Shown here: positions 27,506 through 36,769 of the stretch, piece after piece
Numbering within the stretch: position 1 is the first letter of the stretch
How the letters are laid out: every line of letters begins with the position of its first letter
NCBI RefSeq assembly: GCF_014251575.1
Contig: NZ_CP059191.1
Coordinates: forward strand, 62,001-126,000
Length of the DNA: 64,000 nt
Reading direction: 5' to 3'
Source of the DNA: Blattabacterium cuenoti
Lineage (GTDB): Bacteria; Bacteroidota; Bacteroidia; Flavobacteriales; Blattabacteriaceae
Notes under the pieces: generated by a model
Databases searched by the model: none
What the model saw: the letters and a program-made list of their open reading frames with translations, nothing else
What the model was told of the DNA's origin: nothing
Made by a program: the position numbers and the translations under genes

Positions 27506-28051
27506 ATGTTTTCAAATAAAAAAGTAATTAAACATTACGCTAGAGTTTTTTTTGAATATTCTATCAATAATGATTTTTTTTATCATAAAGTTAAAAAAGT
27601 ATTTTCTTTATTGTATCAAAATGTAGATTTAAGTAAAATTATTTATACACCATTGTTAAGTTCAAAAAACAAAATAAGAATTTTCGAAAAAATTCTTTAT
27701 CCTTTTGATGTATCAATCTTTCAATTTGTAAAACTTTTAATCATACGAAAAAGAGAATCTCTTTTAAAAGAAATTTTTTTAGAATATCAAGAAATATATG
27801 AAGAAGAAAAAAAAGGACTGATAAAATGTATTGTTATTTCCGCGTTTTCTTTAAATATAGATATGAAAAAAATAATTACACATAGAATAATTAAAATGTG
27901 TCCTAAATATCAGAAAAAAAAATTTCACATAATTAACAAAATAGATCCATCTATCATTGGAGGTTTTTTGTTCCGTATAGGATACAAAGAATGGAATTTT
28001 AGTGTTAAAGAGCAATTATTTTGCATTAAAAAAATATTTAAAAATTCTTAA
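27506..28051 (+). CDS. atpH: ATP synthase F1 subunit delta
   Basis: OSCP/delta-family protein of 181 residues linking the b stalk to F1. The N-terminal six-helix domain is divergent (begins [14 protein letters not shown], where the family has RYAKAL), and the C-terminal [26 protein letters not shown] block is clearly recognisable (family: xDPSLIGGFxLxxGDxxxDxSxxxxL). No gap to atpF; 17 bases to atpA. Confidence 0.92.
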   Translation: MFSNKKVIKHYARVFFEYSINNDFFYHKVKKVFSLLYQNVDLSKIIYTPLLSSKNKIRIFEKILYPFDVSIFQFVKLLIIRKRESLLKEIFLEYQEIYEEEKKGLIKCIVISAFSLNIDMKKIITHRIIKMCPKYQKKKFHIINKIDPSIIGGFLFRIGYKEWNFSVKEQLFCIKKIFKNS

Positions 28052-28068
28052 ATAAAGATTTTATTTTC

Positions 28069-29649
28069 ATGTCAGATTTAAAATATTCTGAAATATCATC
28101 AATTCTTAAAGAACAATTATCGAATTTACAATTCGAATCAAAATTATCTGAATATGGTATTATCATTCAAGTAGGAGATGGGGTAGCTAGATCGTTTGGT
28201 CTAAATTCAGCTTTTTATGGAGAATTAGTAGAATTTCATACCGGAGTCAAAGGTATAGTTTTGAATCTTGAAGAAGATCATGTGAGTATTGTTCTACTTA
28301 GTCCATCAAAAAATATCAAAGAAGGAGATATAGTTAAAAGAACAAGAAAAATTTTTTCTATAAAAGTAGGAGAAGGAATGTTAGGTCGTGTTGTCGATAT
28401 ATTAGGAAATCCTATTGATGGAAAAGGACCTATAGAAGGAAAATTATTTGATATGCCTTTAGAAAGAAAAGCTCCAGGTGTCATTTACAGAGAGCCTGTC
28501 AAAGAACCCCTTCAAACTGGGATCAAGTTTATAGATTCCATGATACCCATAGGAAGAGGACAAAGAGAATTGATTATTGGAGATCGACAAACGGGAAAAA
28601 CAACTATAGCTATTGATGCTATTATCAATCAAAAAAAATTTTATGATAAAAATCAGACAGTTTATTGTATTTACGTAGCTGTTAGTCAAAAAGGATCTAC
28701 AATAGCGAGAGTTGCCAAAATTCTACAAGAAAAGGGAGCTATGCCATACACAGTAATAGTTGCAGCTAAATCTTCTGATCCAGCTTCCATCCAAGTTTTT
28801 GCTCCTTTTTCAGGAACTGCTATAGGAGAATATTTTCGTGATATTGGTCGTTCTTCTTTGGTAATATATGATGATCTTTCAAAGCAAGCTGTCTCTTATA
28901 GAGAAATTTCTTTGTTATTACGACGTCCTCCTGGTAGAGAAGCATATCCAGGAGATGTTTTTTATTTACATTCTCGTCTTTTAGAACGTGCAGCTAAAAT
29001 AATCACAGATCAAAAAATGGCTGAAAAAATGAATGATATTCCAGAGTCTATTAAAAAAGAGGTCAAAGGTGGAGGATCTTTAACTGCTTTACCTATTATT
29101 GAAACTCAATCTGGAGATATATCTTCTTATATTCCGACCAATGTTATTTCTATAACAGACGGGCAAATTTTTTTAGAAAAAGATTTATTTCATTCTGGAG
29201 TTCGTCCAGCAATTAATGAAAGTATATCAGTCTCTCGTGTAGGAGGATCCGCTCAAATTAAATCTATGAGAAAAATATCTGGAACTTTGAAATTAGATCA
29301 AGCTCAGTTTAGAGAATTGGAATCTTTTTCAAAATTTGGTTCTGAATTAGATCCATCAACTATGGAAATTATAAAAAAAGGAAAAATTAACATAGAAATA
29401 TTAAAACAAACACCTCATTCTCCATATGATATAGCAGATCAAATAGCTATTATTTATGTTGGAACCAAAAATATATTAAAAAATATTCCTATTCATAAAA
29501 TTTCAGATTTTGAAAAAGAATATCTTTTTTATTTGAAAGAAAAACATGAAGATTTATTAAATTCATTAAGAAATGGAATGTTTGATGATCAAATATCTGG
29601 AATTTTGGAAAAAATTGCTTTGGAATTAAGTAATAAATACGTATCCTAA
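28069..29649 (+). CDS. atpA: ATP synthase F1 subunit alpha
   Basis: 526 residues. The N-terminal beta barrel ([16 protein letters not shown]), Walker [10 protein letters not shown] near residue 173, the arginine-finger region and the signature [17 protein letters not shown] are intact. It is a non-catalytic nucleotide-binding subunit of F1 that works with beta, which must be encoded elsewhere. Good conservation; no oddities. Confidence 0.96.
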   Translation: MSDLKYSEISSILKEQLSNLQFESKLSEYGIIIQVGDGVARSFGLNSAFYGELVEFHTGVKGIVLNLEEDHVSIVLLSPSKNIKEGDIVKRTRKIFSIKVGEGMLGRVVDILGNPIDGKGPIEGKLFDMPLERKAPGVIYREPVKEPLQTGIKFIDSMIPIGRGQRELIIGDRQTGKTTIAIDAIINQKKFYDKNQTVYCIYVAVSQKGSTIARVAKILQEKGAMPYTVIVAAKSSDPASIQVFAPFSGTAIGEYFRDIGRSSLVIYDDLSKQAVSYREISLLLRRPPGREAYPGDVFYLHSRLLERAAKIITDQKMAEKMNDIPESIKKEVKGGGSLTALPIIETQSGDISSYIPTNVISITDGQIFLEKDLFHSGVRPAINESISVSRVGGSAQIKSMRKISGTLKLDQAQFRELESFSKFGSELDPSTMEIIKKGKINIEILKQTPHSPYDIADQIAIIYVGTKNILKNIPIHKISDFEKEYLFYLKEKHEDLLNSLRNGMFDDQISGILEKIALELSNKYVS

Positions 29650-29659
29650 ATTTTTTTTT

Positions 29660-30550
29660 ATGTCCAATCCAAAAGAGATCAAAAGAAGAATATTATCTAT
29701 AGAATCAGTTATTAAAACTACAGAAGCTATGAAAATGATCTCTATCATCAAATTACGAAAAACAAAAAAATTACTGAAAAATATCAAAACTTATTTTGAT
29801 CATATAGAATTACTTTTTTCAGATTTTTTTTTAACAGAAAAAAAGGAAAATTTTGAAAAAAATAAATATTTCTTAGAAGAAGGAAAAAATAAATTATTTA
29901 TTGTGTTTACTTCTAATCGTGGATTATGCGGTTCTTTTAACTCCTTAATTTTTGAAAAAATTAATTTTTTTTTTCAAAAAAAAGGTTACTCACATAATGA
30001 GTGTATGTTTTTTTCAATTGGTAAAAAAGGATTCGATTTTTTAGAAAAAAAATATGAAATATATGACAAAAATAACAATTGGATAGATTGGGGAGATGAT
30101 TTAACTAAAACGAATGAAAAAATCAAACTTTTAACAAAAAAATTAATTTCAAACTTCATTCAAAAAAAATTTTCTTCTATTTATTTGATATATAACAATC
30201 TTCTAAAAAAATCCTTATTTCAAGAAATAGTTGTGGAAAAATTTCTTCCATTTTCTATGGATTTTCAAAAAAAAAAAACTGGAATTTATTCTATTTTAGA
30301 ACCTTCCAAAAAAGAAATATTTAATTATTTAATTCCAAAATTTCTACATGCAAAATTATTAAAGATTTTTTTGAAATCTTCTGCATCAGAACATACAGCA
30401 CGTATGATTTCCATGCACCAAGCCACAGAAAACGCATCTGACATCAAAAATGATCTAGTATTAAACTACAATAAAGAAAGACAAACTACAATTACTAAAG
30501 AAATACTTGAAATTATCAGTGGATTAGAATCTTTAAATGAAAAAAGATAA
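29660..30550 (+). CDS. atpG: ATP synthase F1 subunit gamma
   Basis: Central rotor shaft, 296 residues. The N-terminal coiled-coil helix (EIKRRILSIESVIKTTEAMKMI) and the C-terminal helix (SSASEHTARMISMHQATENASD) match the family; the middle is AT-biased with many Lys and Phe. A run of twelve A near 30267-30278 stays in frame. Last gene of the atp block; trpS follows after 71 bases. Confidence 0.94.
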   Translation: MSNPKEIKRRILSIESVIKTTEAMKMISIIKLRKTKKLLKNIKTYFDHIELLFSDFFLTEKKENFEKNKYFLEEGKNKLFIVFTSNRGLCGSFNSLIFEKINFFFQKKGYSHNECMFFSIGKKGFDFLEKKYEIYDKNNNWIDWGDDLTKTNEKIKLLTKKLISNFIQKKFSSIYLIYNNLLKKSLFQEIVVEKFLPFSMDFQKKKTGIYSILEPSKKEIFNYLIPKFLHAKLLKIFLKSSASEHTARMISMHQATENASDIKNDLVLNYNKERQTTITKEILEIISGLESLNEKR

Positions 30551-30621
30551 TCAAGTTTTCAATTGAAAATAAATAATTAGTTTAGTTTATTTAATTATAC
30601 ATTTGTTTACAAAAAACAATT

Positions 30622-31620
30622 ATGGAAAAAATATTAACAGGAATTAGAAGTACAGGGACTCCTCATTTAGGAAATATTTTAGGTGTTATAATTCCATCTG
30701 TAGGCATTGTTAATAGAAATGAAAAACATTCTTCATTTATATTTATAGCAGATTTACATTCTATGATTCAAATAAATAATATAAAAACAATAATAAACAA
30801 TACTTATCAAATTGCTGCAGCATGGTTAGCTTTTGGATTGAATACGGAAAATTGTTTTTTTTATAGACAATCTGATGTTTCCGAAGTGACTGAGTTAGCT
30901 TGGTATTTCAGTTGCTTTTTTCCTTATCAAAGACTTACATTAGCGCATTCATTTAAAAATGAAATATCTAAAATAGATAAAAGAAAAATTAGTATGGGTT
31001 TGTTTGCTTATCCTATTTTAATGGCTGCTGATATTTTGCTTTATAACGCTCAAATTGTTCCCGTAGGAAAAGATCAATTGCAACATATAGAAATAACTAG
31101 ACGTATAGCCACTTCTTTTAATCAAAGAATAGGTAAAAAATTATTTGTATTGCCTAATGCTTTCTTGCAAAAAAAAACTATGTCTGTACCTGGAACAGAT
31201 GGAAAAAAAATGAGTAAATCTAAAAAAAATTGGATCAACATTTTTTCTTCAGATGAAATTTTGAAAAAGCAAATTATGAGCATTCGGACGGATAGTAAAT
31301 CCTTGGAAGAAAAGAAAGATCCTGAAACAGATTATGTAATGTCCTTATACAAATTAATAGCTCCTTTAGACAAAATAGATAAAATGAAAAAGAAATATCT
31401 AAAAGGAGGATATGGATATTCTGAGGCTAAAATAGCGTTATATGAGCTTATAATTCATAAATTTTCAACAGAAAGAAAAAAATTTTTTTCTTTCATAAAA
31501 AACAAATCTTTATTAGATCATATTCTTTCTTTGGGAGCTGAAAAAGCAAAAAGGATAGCTAATGAAAGATTGAATGATATCAGAAAATGTTTAAAATTAA
31601 AACCTATCAAATCAAATTGA
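30622..31620 (+). CDS. trpS: Tryptophanyl-tRNA synthetase
   Basis: Class I synthetase of 332 residues. The HIGH-equivalent motif is GTPHLGN near residue 13, the KMSKS motif is in GTDGKKMSKSKKN, and the tryptophan-binding block ILMAADILLYNAQIVPVGKDQLQH is present. Length is typical. Unlinked to tryptophan synthesis genes here. Confidence 0.95.
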   Translation: MEKILTGIRSTGTPHLGNILGVIIPSVGIVNRNEKHSSFIFIADLHSMIQINNIKTIINNTYQIAAAWLAFGLNTENCFFYRQSDVSEVTELAWYFSCFFPYQRLTLAHSFKNEISKIDKRKISMGLFAYPILMAADILLYNAQIVPVGKDQLQHIEITRRIATSFNQRIGKKLFVLPNAFLQKKTMSVPGTDGKKMSKSKKNWINIFSSDEILKKQIMSIRTDSKSLEEKKDPETDYVMSLYKLIAPLDKIDKMKKKYLKGGYGYSEAKIALYELIIHKFSTERKKFFSFIKNKSLLDHILSLGAEKAKRIANERLNDIRKCLKLKPIKSN

Positions 31621-31632
31621 TTTAATTAAAAA

Positions 31633-31647
31633 ATGTCATAATGACAT
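31633..31647 (+). promoter_or_regulatory. Inverted repeat upstream of grpE, candidate operator
   Basis: ATGTCATAATGACAT is a near-perfect palindrome with 6-base arms and a TAA centre, 11 bases upstream of the sigma-54-like promoter. The half-site pattern TGWCAnnnTGWCW recurs upstream of htpG on the other strand. This suggests a shared heat-shock or activator site; the factor is unknown. Confidence 0.55.
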
Positions 31648-31658
31648 AATTAAAATTG

Positions 31659-31674
31659 TGGCAAATCTTTTGCT
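31659..31674 (+). promoter_or_regulatory. Sigma-54-like promoter for grpE-dnaJ
   Basis: TGGCAAATCTTTTGCT matches the sigma-54 pattern TGGCAnnnnnnTTGC with exactly ten bases between the GG and GC dinucleotides. The expected transcript start near 31685 leaves about 28 bases before the grpE ATG at 31713. No sigma-54 or activator gene is in the window, so function is inferred. Confidence 0.6.
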
Positions 31675-31712
31675 TTTAGTCCATAGAATTGTGTTGAAAA
31701 TATTTTTATATT

Positions 31713-32267
31713 ATGGATATTAATCAAAAAAATACTGAAAAACAGTTAGATCCATCTAAAGAAGCTTGTAATGTAGGATCTTCTTCTTGTCAAGTAGAAA
31801 AAAAGGATCCATTAAAGAAAGAAATAGAGCTTATTCAAGAAGAATTAGAAAAAGAAAAAAACAAGTTTTTACGTCTTTTTGCAGAATTCGAAAATTATAA
31901 AAAACGTATTCAAAAAGAAAGATTTGATATTTTTAGAGCTGTTCATGAACAAATTTTGATAGATTTAATTCCGATTTTAGATGATTTTGAACGAGGACTT
32001 AAAGAGTTGAAAAAATCTAAAGATGAACTTATCGTTAAAGGAGTTTCTTTAATACAAGAAAAACTTATTAAAATTTTAAAAGAAAAAGGATTAAATAAAA
32101 TAAAAATAAAAAAAGGAGATGATTTTAATACAGATTTACACGAGGCTATTTCACAAATTCCAGCTGTTACAGAAAATTTAAAAGGAAAAATCATAGAAAT
32201 TATAGAAGCTGGATATATTCTTAAGGAAAAAGTCATACGACATGCTAAAGTCATAACCGGAAAATAA
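31713..32267 (+). CDS. grpE: GrpE nucleotide exchange factor of DnaK
   Basis: 184 residues. A long N-terminal coiled-coil helix (IELIQEELEKEKNKFLRLFAEFENYKKRI) is followed by the compact beta domain with FNTDLHEAISQIPAV and GYILKEKVIRHAKVITG. It speeds ADP release from DnaK. Followed after 12 bases by dnaJ, forming a two-gene heat-shock unit behind the sigma-54-like element. The first 30 residues are polar and contain two Cys. Confidence 0.95.
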   Translation: MDINQKNTEKQLDPSKEACNVGSSSCQVEKKDPLKKEIELIQEELEKEKNKFLRLFAEFENYKKRIQKERFDIFRAVHEQILIDLIPILDDFERGLKELKKSKDELIVKGVSLIQEKLIKILKEKGLNKIKIKKGDDFNTDLHEAISQIPAVTENLKGKIIEIIEAGYILKEKVIRHAKVITGK

Positions 32268-32279
32268 ATTTTTATCTTC

Positions 32280-33398
32280 ATGGTGAAAAAAGATTATTAC
32301 GAAGTATTAGGAGTTTCTAGAAATGCCTCTTCAAAAGAAATTAAAAAAGCTTATAGAAAATTAGCAATAAAATATCATCCAGATAAGAATTTGGATGATA
32401 AAAAAAAAGCAGAAGAAAAATTTAAAGAAGCAGCTGAAGCTTATGAAATTTTAAGCAATCCAGAAAAAAGGCAACGTTATGATAAATTCGGACATTCTGG
32501 GGTAAAAGGGAGCGGTACTGGTTCAGGAATGAATATGGAAGATATTTTTACAAATTTTGGAGATATTTTCGCTGATGCATTTGGAGAAGGTTTTTCTAGT
32601 TTCGGATTTGGAAGATCGAATCGACATAAAACTATTAAAGGAAGTGATTTAAGAATAAGAGTAAAGCTTTCATTAGAAGAAATAGCTAATGGAGTAGAAA
32701 AAAAAGTTAAAGTAAAAAGGCTTAAAGTAGCTAAAGGAATCAAATTTAAAAATTGTTCCTCTTGCAACGGAACTGGTCAAATTATACGTGTTACCAATAC
32801 TATTTTAGGAAGAATGCAAACTACTTCTCAATGTCATACATGTTTAGGTACTGGAAAAAATGTTGAAAATATACCTTATGGAGCTAATAAACATGGATTG
32901 ATTAAAGAAGAAGAATTGGTAAATATTAAAATTCCCGAAGGACTTACTGAAGGAATTCAACTTAAAGTTTCTGAAAAAGGAAATGAAGCTCCATTTGGAG
33001 GAATTCCTGGAGATTTAATTGTGTTAATTGAAGAAATTCCTCATCCTCAATTGAAAAGAGAAGGAAGTAATCTCCATTATGATTTATATATATCTTTTCC
33101 AGATGCAATATTGGGTGCTTCAAAAGAAGTTCCGACTATTAATGGAAAAGCAAGAATTAAAATAGATCCAGGGACACAATCAGGAAAAACTCTTAGACTA
33201 AAAAATAAAGGATTACCTAATATTGAAGGACATGGATATGGAAGTTTTTTGATTCATGTTAATGTTTGGACTCCAAAGAAAATTGATGAGGAACAAAGAA
33301 AATTTTTCGAAAAAATGAGAAAAAATGAAAATTTTCTTCCTCATCCCGGTAATTCAGAAAAATCGTTTTTTGATCGTGTAAGAGAAATGTTTTCTTAA
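32280..33398 (+). CDS. dnaJ: DnaJ co-chaperone with two zinc-finger repeats
   Basis: 372 residues: J domain ([12 protein letters not shown] in KYHPDKN near residue 35), Gly/Phe-rich linker ([13 protein letters not shown]), a reduced zinc-finger region with two CxxCxGxG repeats (CSSCNGTG and CHTCLGTG) rather than four, and the C-terminal substrate domains. The two-repeat form is what I recall for flavobacterial DnaJ, so it is a lineage trait rather than local decay. It presents substrates to DnaK and stimulates its ATPase. Co-transcribed with grpE. Confidence 0.95.
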   Translation: MVKKDYYEVLGVSRNASSKEIKKAYRKLAIKYHPDKNLDDKKKAEEKFKEAAEAYEILSNPEKRQRYDKFGHSGVKGSGTGSGMNMEDIFTNFGDIFADAFGEGFSSFGFGRSNRHKTIKGSDLRIRVKLSLEEIANGVEKKVKVKRLKVAKGIKFKNCSSCNGTGQIIRVTNTILGRMQTTSQCHTCLGTGKNVENIPYGANKHGLIKEEELVNIKIPEGLTEGIQLKVSEKGNEAPFGGIPGDLIVLIEEIPHPQLKREGSNLHYDLYISFPDAILGASKEVPTINGKARIKIDPGTQSGKTLRLKNKGLPNIEGHGYGSFLIHVNVWTPKKIDEEQRKFFEKMRKNENFLPHPGNSEKSFFDRVREMFS

Positions 33399-33545
33399 AA
33401 CGTTTATATAATTATTTCTAAATTAGTCTTAAAGTTTTTTCGCAATGCTAAACAACATAGGGAAGAGTTTTCTATTTTTTTATATTAATATCCACACTTT
33501 TTACAGAATGTAATTTACCTTATAACAACAATAATATCATACATA

Positions 33546-34736
33546 ATGCAAAAGGTAAAAATAGTAGTTGGACTTTCAGGAGGAGTTGATTCAAGTGTTG
33601 CTGCATTAATTCTTAAAAAGAAAGGTTATGAAGTTATTGGTTTATTTATGCATAATTGGGAAGAAGAAGATTCCGTTTTCAATAAATGTACTACTTGGAA
33701 AGAAGACAAGATTGATGCTATGCTAGTGGCTAAACAATTAAATATTCCTTTTCAAGTAATTGAAATGAAAAAAGAATACAAAAAACATGTTATTAATTAC
33801 ATGTTTAATAACTATAAATCAGGAAAAACTCCTAATCCAGATGTATTGTGTAACAAAGAAATTAAGTTCAATATTTTCTTAAAAAAAGCCATTGATTTAG
33901 GAGCAGATTTTATTGCTACAGGTCATTATGTGAATAAAGAAAAAATTATCAAAAACAAAAAAATAATTTATCGTCTTTTAATAGGAAAAGATCTTAATAA
34001 AGATCAATCGTATTTTTTATGTCAATTGACACAATATCAATTGGAAAAATCACTATTTCCATTAGGTTTATTAACGAAAAATCAAGTTCGAAAAATAGCA
34101 GAAAGAAATGGATTACGCAATGCTCATAAAAAAGAATCACAAGGTCTTTGTTTTGTAGGAAAAATTAATTTGCAAAAATTTCTCCAAAAAAAAATTTTTC
34201 CAAAAAAAGGAGATGTGGTTTACATCAATTCTGATGCTTTAGTATATCAAGAAAAAAAAATTTTTCTTTCTAAGGAAGAAGAGTTACTTTTTTTATCAAG
34301 AAAAAAAAAGTATAAAAAATCAGATGGAAAAATAATTGGATATCATGAAGGAGCTACTTATTTTACTAAAGGACAACGTAAAGGAATAGCTTTAGGAGGT
34401 TATAAAGAAGCTCTTTTTGTTATTGAAACCGATGTGAAAGAAAATATTGTTTATACTGGAATGGGGAAAAAACATCCCGGTTTGTATAGAAAATCTTTGT
34501 TTATTCAGGAAAAAAATATTCATTGGATCAGACAAGATCTTAGTCTGAGTGAAGGAGAAAAAATGGATGTTTTTTGTAGAATTCGTTATAGACAACCATT
34601 ACAAAAATCAAAATTATATAAAATAAAAAAAGGAATGTTCATCGAATTTGAAACAATGCAATGTGCTATAACAGAAGGACAGTTTGCGGCTTGGTATATT
34701 GGAAAAGAATTAGTAGGATCAGGAATTATTTCTTAA
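33546..34736 (+). CDS. mnmA: tRNA-specific 2-thiouridylase MnmA
   Basis: 396 residues. The PP-loop VVGLSGGVDSSVAAL at the start, the catalytic Cys in TPNPDVLCNKEIKF and the second Cys in ESQGLCFVGKI are all present. It thiolates U34 of tRNAs for Lys, Glu and Gln. Its functional partner MnmG is also in the window, about 23 kb away. Preceded by a 147-base spacer in which I see no clear element. Confidence 0.95.
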   Translation: MQKVKIVVGLSGGVDSSVAALILKKKGYEVIGLFMHNWEEEDSVFNKCTTWKEDKIDAMLVAKQLNIPFQVIEMKKEYKKHVINYMFNNYKSGKTPNPDVLCNKEIKFNIFLKKAIDLGADFIATGHYVNKEKIIKNKKIIYRLLIGKDLNKDQSYFLCQLTQYQLEKSLFPLGLLTKNQVRKIAERNGLRNAHKKESQGLCFVGKINLQKFLQKKIFPKKGDVVYINSDALVYQEKKIFLSKEEELLFLSRKKKYKKSDGKIIGYHEGATYFTKGQRKGIALGGYKEALFVIETDVKENIVYTGMGKKHPGLYRKSLFIQEKNIHWIRQDLSLSEGEKMDVFCRIRYRQPLQKSKLYKIKKGMFIEFETMQCAITEGQFAAWYIGKELVGSGIIS

Positions 34737-34778
34737 AGTATTTTACATTTCATATTTATTTTGTTAAATATTGAATAT

Positions 34779-34808
34779 ATTTTACAAATGTAAAATTTGA
34801 TTTTTTTC
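34779..34808 (+). terminator. Candidate intrinsic terminator after mnmA
   Basis: ATTTTAC and GTAAAAT form a 7-base stem around AAAT (34779-34796), followed by TTGATTTTTTTC. An 11-base copy of the left arm (ATTTTACATTT, 34740-34750) can pair with the same right arm, giving an alternative larger hairpin. The stem is A/T-rich, so strength is doubtful. Confidence 0.4.
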
Positions 34809-35041
34809 AAAAAAAACCATTTTTTTTTTATTATTAATAATAATACGTTTCAGAGAGAATTTTTGATTATAAACTTTACAAGATATTCATAAATCAATTG
34901 AAAAATGATGATTTTACAAAAATAAAACACTAAAAAATGCTTTTATATAATCTATTTTTTTCATATTTTTGCATATTATATAATTCATCTTTTGGATAGT
35001 TTTTAGAAAAAATATATTCAAATTGAGTGTTATTTTTTTAT

Positions 35042-35065
35042 CCCTACTAACCGGTAGGGCTTTTT
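35042..35065 (+). terminator. Terminator-like hairpin immediately before ilvD, possible attenuator
   Basis: CCCTAC and GTAGGG pair as a 6-base, G/C-rich stem around TAACCG and are followed by C and five T. It ends 17 bases before the ilvD ATG, too late to serve mnmA alone, so it probably modulates transcription into the ilv genes. Confidence 0.55.
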
Positions 35066-35082
35066 GATTTATAAAACATCTC

Positions 35083-36765
35083 ATGGAAAAAATAATTAAC
35101 AATTTTAGCAAAAAAATAACTGAAGAACCTAATTTACCAGCGGCACATGCTATGTTATATGCTACAGGAATGAAAGAATCTGATTTTTGTAAAGCTCAAA
35201 TAGGAATAGTCAGCAATTGGTACGAGGGAAATCCTTGCAACATGCATTTGGATAAATTGGCAAAAAAAATAAAATCATCGGTTATAACTAAAAATTTAGT
35301 AGGATTTCAATTTACTACTATTGGAGTCAGTGATGGAATCACTATGGGAACTTCAGGAATGAGATACTCTTTGCCTTCTAGAGAATTAATAGCGGATAGC
35401 ATAGAAACAGTAGTTGATTCACATCATTATGATGGAATAATTGCTATTCCAGGATGCGATAAAAATATGCCAGGAGTTATGATTGCCTTACTTAGATTGA
35501 ATCGTCCATCTATCATAGTGTATGGAGGGAGTATTTCTTCAGGTTATTATAATGGTCAAAAATTAGACATAGTTTCTTCTTTTGAAGCTCTAGGAAAAAA
35601 AAATACTTGCAAAATTACCGAAACAGAGTACAAAAACATCGTCAAAAATTCTTGTCCAGGACCAGGAGCTTGTGGAGGGATGTATACTGCAAATACTATG
35701 GCTTCTGCTCTAGAAGGAATGGGGATGATGCTTCCTTATTCTTCTTCATCTCCTTCAACAAGTGATAAAAAACAAATAGAATGCGAAGTAGTTTCTACAT
35801 ATATTAAAAAACTTTTGGAAAAAAGAATAAAACCGAAAGATATAATCACAAAATCTTCTATAGAAAATGGAGTTAAATTAGCTATGTGTTTAGGAGGTTC
35901 TACCAATTTGGTGTTACACTTTTTAGCTATTGCTAAATCTGCAAATATTGATTTTTCTTTAAAAGATTTTCAAAGAATTAGTGATCAAGTTCCTCTCATT
36001 GGAAATTTAAAACCAAGTGGAATTTTCTTAATGGAGGATATTCATAATATAGGAGGAATGCCTATTATTATAAAATACTTATTAAATGAAGGAATATTAT
36101 CAGGAGGTTGTCTAACCGTTACTGGAAAAACATTGTCTGAAAATATGAAAAATGTTCCTAATATAACTTTTGATCAAAAAATCATTCGTCCTTTAGATAA
36201 ACCTATCAAAAAAAACGGACATATCAGAATTTTATATGGTAATCTTTCTCCAGAAGGATCTATAGCTAAAATCACTGGAAAGGAAGGAACTATTTTTCGT
36301 GGTAAAGCTAATGTTTTTAATTCAGAAAAAGAAGCCAATAAAGCAATTTTAAATAATCAAATTTTTCCTGGAGTTGTAATTGTCATCAGATATGTAGGTC
36401 CTAAAGGAGGTCCTGGAATGCCAGAAATGTTAAAACCAACGTCTTATATTATGGGATCAGGGCTAGGAAAAAAAGTAGCTCTTATTACAGATGGTAGATT
36501 TTCAGGAGGATCACACGGTTTTGTAGTAGGACATATTACTCCAGAAGCACAATCTGGAGGTTTGATCGCTTTGGTTCAAAATGGAGATTTTATTAAAATA
36601 GATGCGGAAAATAATACCATTACTCTTGAAGTGGAAAACGAGGAAATCCAAAGAAGAAAAGAATCATGGATCCAACCTTCATTGAAAGTAAAAAAAGGAT
36701 ATTTATACAAATATACAAAAATAGTTTCTCCAGCTTCTGAAGGGTGCATTACAGATCAATTTTAA
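35083..36765 (+). CDS. ilvD: Dihydroxy-acid dehydratase
   Basis: 560 residues. It dehydrates dihydroxy acids in isoleucine and valine synthesis. Fe-S ligands and signature are visible: GCDKNMPGVMIALLRLNRPS and SCPGPGACGGMYTANTMASALEGMGM, plus the C-terminal DGRFSGGSHGFVVGH. First gene of an ilvDBNCA run, four bases ahead of ilvB. An attenuator-like hairpin precedes it. In a symbiont this pathway is likely kept to supply Ile and Val. Confidence 0.96.
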   Translation: MEKIINNFSKKITEEPNLPAAHAMLYATGMKESDFCKAQIGIVSNWYEGNPCNMHLDKLAKKIKSSVITKNLVGFQFTTIGVSDGITMGTSGMRYSLPSRELIADSIETVVDSHHYDGIIAIPGCDKNMPGVMIALLRLNRPSIIVYGGSISSGYYNGQKLDIVSSFEALGKKNTCKITETEYKNIVKNSCPGPGACGGMYTANTMASALEGMGMMLPYSSSSPSTSDKKQIECEVVSTYIKKLLEKRIKPKDIITKSSIENGVKLAMCLGGSTNLVLHFLAIAKSANIDFSLKDFQRISDQVPLIGNLKPSGIFLMEDIHNIGGMPIIIKYLLNEGILSGGCLTVTGKTLSENMKNVPNITFDQKIIRPLDKPIKKNGHIRILYGNLSPEGSIAKITGKEGTIFRGKANVFNSEKEANKAILNNQIFPGVVIVIRYVGPKGGPGMPEMLKPTSYIMGSGLGKKVALITDGRFSGGSHGFVVGHITPEAQSGGLIALVQNGDFIKIDAENNTITLEVENEEIQRRKESWIQPSLKVKKGYLYKYTKIVSPASEGCITDQF

Positions 36766-36769
36766 TTAT

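Larger units (their letters stand above)
34737..35082. other. Gene-free spacer mnmA-ilvD with hairpins and possible leader
   Basis: 346 bases, the longest gene-free stretch here. It holds nested inverted repeats just after mnmA, a TAnnTTTG-like string TATTTTTG at 34964-34971, a possible 20-codon leader ORF (34937-34999, with four Leu and one Ile) and a terminator-like hairpin 17 bases before ilvD. GGATAG at 34994-34999 could pair with TTATCC at 35038-35043, overlapping the terminator stem. An ORF on the minus strand (34914-35111) has no family features. Confidence 0.5.

Noticed and set aside
32750..32880. Only two zinc-finger repeats in DnaJ as a sign of decay
   Set aside because: The two-repeat form is what I recall for free-living flavobacterial DnaJ, so it is a lineage trait.
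34914..35111. 65-codon minus-strand frame before ilvD
   Set aside because: Overlaps the ilvD start and hairpin, low-complexity composition, no recognisable family.
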